Position numbers and translations under genes: made by a program. The notes below the pieces were generated by a model. It was not told the DNA's origin, made no database searches, and was given only the letters and a program-made list of their open reading frames with translations. From the NCBI GenBank assembly GCA_018881555.1, contig JACAXG010000106.1, forward strand, positions 2,708,203 through 2,772,202: 64,000 nt of DNA, written 5' to 3'. Below, in pieces: positions 25,040-35,120 of the stretch (position 1 is its first letter; each line of letters begins with the position of its first letter). Source of the DNA: Amblyornis subalaris. Lineage: Eukaryota > Chordata > Aves > Passeriformes > Ptilonorhynchidae.

Positions 25040-26120
25040 TTAACCAACAAGAAGATAACAGCTTAAAACGATGAGTTTTCTCTCCTCTGCCAGCGAGCAA
25101 TCAAGTCTCTGAGGTCGACATGCAACCCCAAATTCTCGGACTAAAAGTTAAGGCAGCCTTTCCCCGGGGAAAAGCTAACTTCATTTCTAAAACACATTTG
25201 ATTTCCTTTTTCTAATCTCTCCGTAGCCTTTTTACACTGCTGCGTGCTTTAATTTCGCTTTCAGTCAGAAGTTTAAAAACTTTAGCTTCTAATAACTGGA
25301 AAAAAAATGGTTATTTAAAGATAACTGCAACTTGCTTAACATGCCAGACTATCATATGCTGGCTGCTTTGAAGCTGCAAATTAATGACGAGCAGGAACAG
25401 TGACTATCTTTCAGAGGAAACTGACCTCTTTCTAATGGCTCATCGCTAATGTCATCTGTCTGCTGCATCTCATTATGGGAATTTCACGGAGTAAGAAAGT
25501 ATCTTAAGGCTGTGCACAAATAAAAAGGACCTTCTAGTATTGAGCACTTTGAAAATTTTTGATCTCTCAAAATACCTTCCTTAGATACTGGTTTCCCCTT
25601 TTGTGCATGGCACGCTGCTTATGTCATCTATTCTCTGTGACTAATTATGTTAATTTTGTGCCATAAAAGTAACTGAAGGCTGTTAAGGAATAAAAGCTTT
25701 TGAGTGGCCTTATTTCATAAACACCCCTTTTGAACAAGGCGCATTTAGTCATATTTGCAGTAACAGAAAGAGTCTTGTGCTAAAAATACAACAAAGGCTC
25801 TTGAATATGGCCATTTATTCCTACTTTATTAGGTAATTTATGAAAAGTATGAAGGGAAGCCTTTTTGTTACTATAATTTGCATAAAGCTGGTGCCCCATT
25901 AATGAGATAACTTCCTGCCTTTTGTGTGCCACCAGCTGGAAATAGAAATATAGGAACTTTTCTGTCTCCCAATTACTTAACCTGCTGAGTTCAGAGTTGG
26001 AGAGTAAACAGGATTCATATCAGTCAAAGAAGTTGATTTCTGCTGCTCTATCTGAAATATTTTTATTTAATTAAGGAGCCAGCGAAAGTGAAACGTTAAA
26101 GATACACCGAAAGTCCGTCA
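25040..26120. promoter_or_regulatory. Candidate conserved non-coding block (unproven)
   Basis: About 1.1 kb with even composition and no simple repeat, LINE or long open frame. Short transcription-factor cores are frequent, such as ACAAAGG (SOX/TCF type, near 25790), ATTAATGA near 25898, CCATTTATTCC near 25810 and several TAAT cores. Such texture is typical of vertebrate enhancers, but motif density alone proves little. Sequence alignment to other birds and mammals would decide. Confidence 0.35.
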
Positions 26121-26559
26121 GCTCCACGGGACCAAGGCTTTAGACCTGCACTCCAATTTTGCACCTGTCTTTTTGTGCTGTCAGTCACAATTAGTTGTGC
26201 TCCAGACTAGACCCATCACAAATCAAGGCAGGCATCTAAACCCGACAGTTTGAAGGGCTGTGGGTGCCAAAGGATGCAGATGGGTTCTGGACATCATTTA
26301 AAAATCACCTAGAAACTCGACTGGCATCCAGGGCCCAGANACTCTTGGAAATCCCATTAGTTGCTTCTGTTAATACTTTAGATATTCTGATTTTGATAGA
26401 AAACTCCCCGCTCCAGGAGGAACAACTGAGCGTTTCCCAACGGGAGGAAAATTCCTCCTCTGTGCCACTGATTTGTGTGCCAAAAGTTCAATCTGCCTTT
26501 GGATTGGCTCATATGGAGCAGTGACTCTTGTCACTCTGCTTAGAAACAGAGGTATTCAC

Positions 26560-26980
26560 ATTAGCATTTTTTTCCATCAGTTTTCCACGTTAATAGCATC
26601 ATTTTGACTGCTGAATTAAAGGTATTGTTTATCAATTGTAGCTTTTATACAGGAGGTGATAACTTAGCCATAAAATCAATGGACCAGCTCCCCTATTTAG
26701 ATATTTTTACACTGTTTACTATCTCCGAATTTATTTCAAGTGGCTTAATTATAATTAGGATAATGACAACTCCTTAAAAGTGTGCTGAAACGTAGGCAGG
26801 GTACAAAATAATCTATGGATATAAAAAGAATTTAAATTTCAGCTGCACAGTCTTTGTGCAGTTCGAGGTCAGTTTGTTGGAGCATTAAAAATTGCTCAGT
26901 GGTCAAATTGCTTGATTAGCCCTACCTGCCTAATTTGCTAAATCTGAATAAAAGGCATCCTTTGATGTGGAATAAAGCGT
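26560..26980. promoter_or_regulatory. Candidate conserved non-coding block (unproven)
   Basis: About 420 bp with no repeat or coding signal. It contains TTAATTATAATTAGG near 26743, ATCCTTTGATGT near 26957 (TCF/LEF-like core CTTTGAT) and several ATTAAA and TAAT cores. The suggestion of conservation is by appearance only. Confidence 0.3.
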
Positions 26981-27369
26981 GTGACAGGTCTGTACCCACT
27001 CTTTGGTCGTACTTTGGGGATTCCCTGCTCTCCCATGGCAGAAAAGCTGGCCTCATCACCATTCAGCTCTAAAGGAGGAAAAGGCAATCAAAATCACCTT
27101 TCAGACAATCCAGTGGATTCAATCCCAGTTTAAAGAGTCCTTTGACACTACCCTGTATATCCAAACAAATCACTGCNGGCCCACATATCACCTCATCTAG
27201 TTAAAATATGGATATATTTAGAGTAGCTGCAATGGAGTTTCCACTGTCATTTTAACTATGAGCTAAACCACGGCTGCTGACAGGCTAAAGGTTGTCACAG
27301 TCAAGNTCCTAATTACCCTACAAATTGCAGCGAGATGATAAGATCCATCTCCTCTTGCTTGGGGCACTG

Positions 27370-27408
27370 GACTGGGGAAGAAAGTCTCCAGACTGGGGAG
27401 GAAAGTCT
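27370..27408 (+). repeat. Short direct repeat (18-bp unit, 21-bp period)
   Basis: GACTGGGGAAGAAAGTCT (27370-27387) is followed after CCA by GACTGGGGAGGAAAGTCT (27391-27408), a single A-to-G difference. A further partial match CCAGACTGGG lies at 27449-27458. It looks like a local tandem duplication. Confidence 0.85.
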
Positions 27409-28859
27409 GCGTGGGCTCCTTTCAGGGGCAGCAGACACACAGACACCTCCAGACTGGGACTCACAGCTCACATGGGCTGATTCATTCTCGATTTAGAAGC
27501 CTTGGCTACAGGCTTAGGAGATATGAATTGAGACTCCAATTATTTTTAGCCCAGTTTGTGCTTAAAATAATGGTTTAAATTGTGTCTGCAGGGGCGTCTG
27601 AATTTGCATCTCCTTAAAAAATCACCTAATTTGCTGTGCCAGTGCTGTGTTTCTACCTGTGGCAACCTATGAATCCCACAATTTTTCCCACACACCTTTC
27701 TGCCAGATTTTTCTCTGACGCATTAGTGACACTTTTTATTTTGTGCAGCCAGTATGGTACTAGAATGGGCTACTTTGCTAAAAGACTGAATGAAAAAACT
27801 GCATTTCAAGGGCCTGATAAAGACTTGGGAGAAGGTGAAGAGTTGTAATTCCCAGTACAGGACATTTGCTGGATTAACACGGTTGTGGTGCAGCAGCTCA
27901 GGCAGGCTGGGAGCATTTAGATGAGTCAACAGTGTTGATCCTCTCTTGTGTGTGAAATATTTTCAAGAAGAGAAACCCATGGCACCAACCACATGCCTTA
28001 GNAGAAGGGATTCCGTGCAGACCTCTGGCCAGATGAGCAGCAGCTCCCTAAATATCCATAACTCCCAGAAGAAGTGACTGTTTCCAAAACACCCACAAAC
28101 AGCAGTTCGTGTTGTGGGGTTACAGAAACATGAAGGAAACACAGAAATACAGGTGGGAGCATCTCATGGGCGATGCTTGAGCACAAAGTTTTGTTCTAGA
28201 CTGACATCAGGCAAAGTCACTTGAAAAAAAATTTGTACTCCTGACAATGAATAAATAAGTTATTAATTCAGATGNTTTTTTCTCACCACACTCAAACCTC
28301 AAGATTTGTTCTTTTTCCTCAGTAAAAACTCTTTTTGACCCGCTCACAAGGCAACTTCCCTTTCATATTTCTTTTTACATTGGTCTAAGTCCTTCCAANG
28401 GCTGGTCCAGCCCCCCAGGGGAGGAGACTTTGTCCCTGGGAGATGTCCCCGAGGTCCTGCTCCTCATCAGGGCCTTGTTGTGCCCCCCTTGTGCTCNAGT
28501 CAGACCCCTGCACTCTTCAGCTTGACCACATCCATCATCTCCCGGTCCTGCCCACGGCATTATCCAGCCGGAGAGGGAAAGGTCAGGGAAGGTGGAGTAA
28601 GGGCACGAAGGGTGCTCCTGCTCCTCTTCTTTCTCTCCTCATTGCCCACAGATTCCAAACCTCAGCCAAGCACCCACCTGGGNGGGTTTTTTTGCACGTG
28701 GCTGGCCCAGAATGGTGCCAGCTTCCAGATCTTTCCCCAAGAGCATCACGATGAAAGGTCAGCTGCTGTGGAGGAAAGGGAAAAGAGAAAGAAATGCATC
28801 TTTATCTGCAGGAATGTAGAAATATGCCTAGAAAGGCTTTGGGTGTTCAGTGTTTAAGA

Positions 28860-29400
28860 TTCAGTGGAATATGAGTCTATATAAAACTTGAAATAAAAGC
28901 AGCCCATTGACCTATTTAATGGGACTAGTCATTAAAGGCACGAGAGCCAAGGAAAAACAGCCTAATGAGGAATTAAAAAAATAAAAGAGGAATAAAAAAA
29001 AAAACCACTCTCCATGCCCACTAGCCCAGGGCTAGCTTAATTAAAGTCAATGTAGAAATCTGCAAGAATAAAGAAATAAACAGTTAAATGCGTTATTTTT
29101 ATCCCCATATTCCTGGCTGCTTGTTCTCTGTGATTGGTTTCATTCTCAAATAAAGCAACAGCCTCTTGTTTGCCTTCTATTCTCTGCCTAATTTGGATAA
29201 ATATAAACTTTGCTGGGCAAACCTAGAAAATCGGTTGTNACCCTGACTATGGAGCTCTGATGAAGGTTGTTTTGCGATTCTGATAATTACGAATATTTAT
29301 AGTACGCGGTTTAAGAGGGCAGCACTAATTGGACAACGGTTTCTGGACTCTCTTCTCAAAGCACTTAAATGATAAATCAGTCACCAAAGACAGATAATAT
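28860..29400. promoter_or_regulatory. Candidate conserved non-coding block (unproven)
   Basis: Non-repetitive sequence with many AT-rich cores (TTAATTAAAG near 29038, AATAAACAG near 29084, ATTAATTGG-like cores near 29320) and an inverted CCAAT-type ATTGG near 29132. A short poly-A run breaks it near 28978-29005. No coding signal. The functional reading is inference. Confidence 0.28.
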
Positions 29401-29959
29401 AAATAAAGNGGTAGATTGGCTTTCCCTCTCTCTTCCTCTCTTCTGATTTACAAAACAGCTCCAACGAGCTGTCTGTGGCCAGGGAGCCGGTCTTACGCCG
29501 GGGTTAGAGCNTTGTTATGTCTGTTTACAATGATTTGGGAGACCAGAGGGGAAAAGTTTGAATCAACAAATATTTTCTACATTCCTACTGGTAACTCCAA
29601 GGCCGGTTTTCAGGGTGGGTTTTTTTTTTTTNCCCTCCCTTGTCTGTTACNAGTTATGATGTGTGGATGAAGGCTTTTTCCCATGCAGTAATGACTGTAT
29701 ACTGAGATTTCAAGGGGCTGTTCATGACAATCCCATTTTCTGTGTAATTTCATGGTTGTCTTCTTGAATGAAGATATTGGCTGCTCTGAAGCAGGAGGTC
29801 AGATGCTCCTGCTCCCTTTCAGTATTGTTCCGGAGTATGTTTCCTTTCAGCTGATGAAAAGTAATTCATCATTTACACCCTTGAATTCTGCCAGCGTTTT
29901 TTTTGAACAACTTTTCTTTCCCCGTGGTACCTTGGGCCCATGAAAGAGATAAATAGGTT

Positions 29960-30450
29960 CAATACGACGCCGGGCCCCGGATCCTGGGAGCAGGTTCGGC
30001 CTTGGAGGCCCTAAGCCGCCCCTTTCTCATGATGGAGTTTGTCACCTTTCTACCTCGGGAAGTCAAATCCTGTCGACTCAGCCATCTCTCAGCCTCTCTG
30101 AAGCGGCTTTGGCACCCACTGGGGCATGTGAGCTTCAAATTGATTTTTTTTTTTTTTTTTTAAGATCTGTCAAGTTCCCTTAGGGGGAGCGGGCGGCCGG
30201 CCGGGCCCGGCGGCCGCACAAAGCGCTCGGTGTCCGGCGGGCGCCCGCGGATCTGCCCCGCCGGGGGCTCCTTGTGCCCGGCTCCACACGCCCCGGGAGG
30301 GCGGCGTTGCTGAGGAGCTGCCCCTGCGCCGGGGAAACCTTCCTGCCTCCTGGAACCTCGCTTTTTCTGTCGATTCGGGAATGTCCTAAAGGAGATAGAG
30401 GCAGCCAGCGTGGCTGGGAGACACCTCGGAAGAAAGGATGCTCCACGGCT
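29960..30450. promoter_or_regulatory. CpG island
   Basis: This is the most GC- and CpG-rich segment of the window. Between 30188 and 30360 I count about 24 CpG dinucleotides, along with a FseI sequence GGCCGGCC (30195-30202) and a NotI sequence GCGGCCGC (30210-30217). The left part (29960-30130) has fewer CpGs, and an 18-bp poly-T run (30144-30161) divides the two. Minus-strand open frames of 145 and 88 codons cross it but resemble no known protein and are explained by GC richness. A promoter or first exon of a transcript is possible; no start site or splice donor can be fixed. Confidence 0.7.
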
Positions 30451-30647
30451 TGGGCACGGCCCCAGGTGGCTGCTGTTCATCTCTGCATGGGACAATGGGA
30501 TGGTGTCCCCCACNTCCTGGGAATGCTCTGCACCGGGCAAATAATTCGTTGCAGTGCCCCACAAACCCTCAAATATAAGTGAAAGACAGGTAGTCACCAG
30601 CAGGGGAAATTGGGATGCAAAGAGAATAAAGATTATAGCTGAAAAAA

Positions 30648-31078
30648 AGATAAATAGATATAAAAATATAGATATACATACAAAAATATAGCTATGTATA
30701 ATATCTATTCCATATGTATATATTCATATATATTAGTATACGTATTTATAAAATATATATAATATACTGCATCTATATGTATATATACTATATATTATAT
30801 ATATACACACACTATATATTATATATAGTGCATATATATAGTGTGTATACAGAGTATATATTATATTGTGTATATATTACATATAATATAAGCATGTATA
30901 TATAATATATAGTATATATCGTGTGTATATATATGTGCTATATTACTAGTATGTATATGGAGTGTGTATATATATCATACTATTAGAATATATATTCAGT
31001 ATATAATNGTACATAACACTTATTTCACTATCTATACATAATTTCATATCATTTTTATATATACATATTCAGTGTACA
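30648..31078. repeat. TA-rich compound microsatellite
   Basis: About 430 bp composed mainly of TATA, TATATG, GTGTATA and ATATAG units, irregular and self-complementary. Examples are ATATATACACACACTATATA near 30799 and TATATAGTGCATATATATAG near 30820. Such tracts easily form cruciforms and vary in length between individuals. It begins some 200 bp right of the CpG island. Any short open frame inside it is meaningless. Confidence 0.93.
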
Positions 31079-34000
31079 CCCCGTTCTTTAAATGACACAC
31101 ATGGTTGCAGCCAAAGGCATCTCAAGGCAGGACTGCTGATTGCAGAAAATGAAAACCCTCTTTGCAAGGTGAGGCTTCAACTCCCAAAAACTTGGTTCCC
31201 AGANGGGGCAGCGACAGAGGCTGCACCTCCCACACCGGGGCCACCCCACAGCCTGGCATGCACCTCCATGAATACTTCAGAACCCAACCAGGTAAATAAA
31301 TTAATTTTGNAAGAAAGAGATGTCAGCAGATTCGATCACTGGAAAGCAAAGAAAAGCTTGTTACAGCAACACCTCTGAGAGGGGTTCAGTTGAAGCAATA
31401 ATTTCAGTGCAGGAATTCCAAGTTATTCCAAGGCCTGCATTTAAGCATTCTCAGACACAAAGAGGTTTAGCAATATAACCCTTTATTTGTTTTTTTTCGT
31501 AGCTCTCTCTTGTGTGGAATAGTCTTTTAGAGGAGCAAATAATCTTTCAACTTGATCAATTCTTGTTGATTTTTCACTCAGCACAGAGACCTAAAATATG
31601 GAATATTCCCTGGGTCGGCTTTTTATTTAAATTCCATACAGTTCCCTCCTCCCTCTGCTGCAAGTGTTTGTTATTTTAACAAAAGTATCCTGTGCATCCA
31701 CATTATCAACACACGTTTGAGTGGGCAGAAGGGTTGGGTAATCTGCTGCTGTCGTGACAGCAGGGGGAGCAAAAATCACTGCGTCGGGGGGAATTCACAA
31801 TAATCCTGGCTGTTAAAAACTCACTTCTGCAAAGAAATAGACACTTTNTGCAGAAAACATTTCGTGTGTGCATTTATTATCACCAGCCAAGCTAAGCTGT
31901 AGGTTACCCCAACCTTTGCTAGGCAAACCTTTAGNAGAGGCAAACAGCAGCTAGAAGTAATTACAAGTTTGAAACAGAAGTCAGGAGAGAGCTGAGATAT
32001 TTTTNACTCGTGAGGGGAGTGCTGGAACTCCCTCTGGAAGGAAAAAGGGACAAGGAATATTTGCAGCTTGTCTTTTTATTTTTATTTGAGCTGCATGCTG
32101 CGCTGCAGGGGAGGGAACTGCAGCCCAGCCCGTGCCTGGAGGTCTCTGGTGCTTCACCTCCAAAGATTTAGGGTTAGAGAGGGCACTGGTGATGGCACAA
32201 CTCTGGCCTAAATATNGTCCCAGGAGCAAATGATACGAGACTCAATCAGTTACAAGATTAAGTTAATATTTACATCCTGGAATAAATCCANGCTTCCTTC
32301 TGCTCGCGCTTTCCTTTCGGAGTTCTGGGCTGGCCTCGTGGATTTTGTGGGTATGGCCATAAGCAATGGTACCCACAGGTCTGGTTTTCTTTGGAGTTTC
32401 ATTGACTCTTAGAAATCAGACTGATTTTTTTCGCCAATCAGGCCACACTAAATGATTATCAACTGGATATTGTGATACGTGTCGGGTTTGTCAGTTCCTC
32501 AGGTGAGGCTGCACGTGTTGCCACAGAAAGCAGAATTCTCCTCCTTTGTTCAGCAGCTCTCCATCTGCCCAGCCATCCACCCATCTGCCTCTGTGTATTC
32601 ACACGCAAAAATAAAACCTGCTGAACAAATCCTCAACGTCTTTGTCCACACCACAGTGATTTTTGGATCTATTTTTCCTTTCAGTTGGCTGGAGTATATT
32701 CACAGGATATTATTATCACTTCAAATATTTCTTTTTTTTCTGCAGTTAGCTCTCAGTATTTTCTTTTTGCTTTTCTAATTAGCCTTTCGGTTTGCTTCTG
32801 CTTATTTTCTGTAGCCTTTCAACTGCTCCACCTTACTAGATTTGGTNTTTTTTTTTTTTCAACACCTTGTGCTTACTGCTTATCTTACTCTTTACTATAC
32901 AACTCTACTTAGCCACATTGGGCATTGTTACCTTTATCCTTCTTTAGACTTAAACCAGGATGAATTTCAAATGTCCTCCAACTGTTTCTGAAATATATTC
33001 CAATTTTCTTCAGTAGATTTACCATACATTATAATAAAATCCTGATAAAAATTCCTTAGCACACTCTGCACTCCCTGAAAGTCAGCCTGCCGTAAGNCTT
33101 GCATTGCTTTTTTGCTCCTCAACAAATATTTTAAATCAAATGATGTCAAGATCACTGGATCTTTCATACCTCTCCAGTTCAACACCCTTTATTACCCTTG
33201 GCTCAAATCCTTGAATTAATTCAAATAGTTTCTGAAAGACAATTCAATAAGGCCCACAAGGAACCAGGGGCAATCCCACGTTGGCTTTGGAGACACGAGT
33301 ATTCCCTGCCTACTTCCACCTTCCTGCACTCAATAAAGGAGTAATTAAAAGCCATCTTATCAAAGTTCTGACGCTCTTGAAGGCCTCTCTCATCTGTAAG
33401 CAAAGACCTCAAAGTTCAAAGAAGCCTTCAGAAAACCACCTGACTACCTTTATTGTGCTTAACTTTTATCAGCACTGACATTGCTATGTCAGCCAAAATA
33501 CTTGCAGCTTTTCCCTCTGAAGACACTCATCTCCCAGGAATACTGATGGGGCTCCTCCTCCATCCACCCTTTCTCTCCCCAAACCCCAGCCCAGTATCTC
33601 AAAACCTCAATTTCTTGCCTCAACCATATCTGCGCTATTCCAATAATATCATGCTTATCCTCGATACTCAGTTATCATTGATAAGTCTTTGATGTAATAA
33701 ATCCTTGATATAGTATCATACTTATCCTTGCTATAAGATATAATCAAAAATGAAAGCAGAAACTTAAGATACAGAGTAAAATATATTACTTGCCAATTTT
33801 CCACAGTAACTTTTCATCATTACTCCAAAATTACTTTTTAATGCAAAGAGTAGTTCCAATCACATAGAGGCCCACATGATTCAGATACTATCATAATCAC
33901 AATTAGATTACATTACTGCAATCAGGAATGGAGATCATTAAGAGAAAGAATATAAATTGCTTTAGTTTTACAAGTACTGAGCTAGCAAAATTATAATTAA

Positions 34001-34978
34001 TCTCCATTTATAATCTTTTCTTTCATAGAACTGCAAAGCNTGCTACTTTTTTTAGGCCATCAATACAAATTAGAACTAAGTAATAAAGCCCTAACTACTA
34101 CCACTGTGCAGTTCTCAATCGTAGAAACTTTCACATTTCAGAAAAAAGGCTTTTCATGCAAACAGTGCCCTCAGCGCAGAGGGCTTTTCAGTGCAATAAG
34201 TCCAGCCATTTCTCCAGTCAGTTTGCTGTTTATAACACAAAATGCAATCAAAACTGTCTCTCCCTCTTCGGAAAAAAATGGCTATGAAGTCTGCTTCTGA
34301 AATTGGATGGTGCCTTTTGTGAGAGATGAGACAATAATGACTTAGCAGCAGAGGCAAAAAAAAAATAGAAAAAAAAGAAGGACAAATACCAGATTTCACA
34401 AGTTTTCAGAATTTCCACTAAAAAACAAATCTGCAATGCTCTCAGGAGCTGTGAGATGGCAGACAAGGCCTCATCTAACTCCAGTACATGCAGCCACATG
34501 GAATGTACACAGCTCTGATTGGAATTTTTAAGCTCGACATGTATGTTTTTTCTTCATTTTAATTCTCCATGTTGAGAACAAGAATAGTAAAATCAGCAGC
34601 AGTATTGACCACATACAAAATATTCTTCTAGACCCAAACTTTACTCTCCCTGACCAATAAGAAAAAAATTATGCGTAAGGAAAAAATGAAAAAAAGTAAA
34701 ATCAAAAGTGGCCCATTTTTAAATGCATAAGTAACTTTATCTCTTGGTTTTTCGGAGAGCAAACCAACCTAAAATAATTGCTGGAGTTTTCTTGCTTAAA
34801 TGATCGTCCCAGAGAGAACTTGCCTTGTGCTGGCTGTATGGCAAAGGAATGAGTTTTAAATCCAAGTGAAACAAATCTGTGAGAGCACTACGGATTCCCT
34901 TCATTTTTCCAGTTCTCAGGAGTTAAGTTCTGAGGGGGTAACTGCAGGAGAAACTACAAAACAAAGAGGTTTGTAGAA

Positions 34979-35120
34979 TACCAGAATGGTTTGGAATGGT
35001 TTTGCTTGCTTCAAGCACCATCCAATTTGGCCTTGGACACTTCCAGGGATGGGGCAGCCACAGCTTCTCTGGACATCGTGTGCCAGGGCCTCCCCACCCT
35101 CACAGGAAATCTCCTGACAG
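34979..35120 (-). mobile_element. CR1 LINE, short 3' fragment
   Basis: The plus strand reads ACCAGAATGGTTTGGAATGG, then a gap relative to typical CR1, then CACCATCCAATTTGGCCTTG, GGATGGGGCAGCCACAGC and CCCACCCTCACAGG. Compared with other copies, the segment carrying CCCTGCCATGGGCAGGGACA is missing, so it has an internal deletion. About 140 bp remain; sense is minus. Confidence 0.88.

Larger units (their letters stand above)
24736..34978. other. CR1-free interval, no gene seen, putative regulatory domain
   Basis: This 10.2-kb interval is the longest in the window without a recognisable CR1 copy. It holds blocks of mixed-composition, non-repetitive DNA rich in homeodomain, SOX/TCF and similar short cores (about 25040-26120, 26560-26980 and 28860-29400), the strongest CpG island (29960-30450) and a TA-rich microsatellite (30648-31078). 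No coding region is recognised. An interval that excludes transposons and carries a CpG island is often a developmental regulatory domain, but that reading is inference. Confidence 0.45.

Noticed and set aside
30160..30597. 145-codon minus-strand open frame across the CpG island
   Set aside because: Proline-, arginine- and glycine-rich residues are what GC-rich DNA encodes in any frame; no domain seen.
30714..30905. 63-codon tyrosine/isoleucine-rich frame
   Set aside because: It lies wholly inside the TA microsatellite.
33640..33735. Repeated ATCATRCTTATCCT words suggesting a tandem repeat
   Set aside because: Only two imperfect copies about 70 bp apart; too weak to call.
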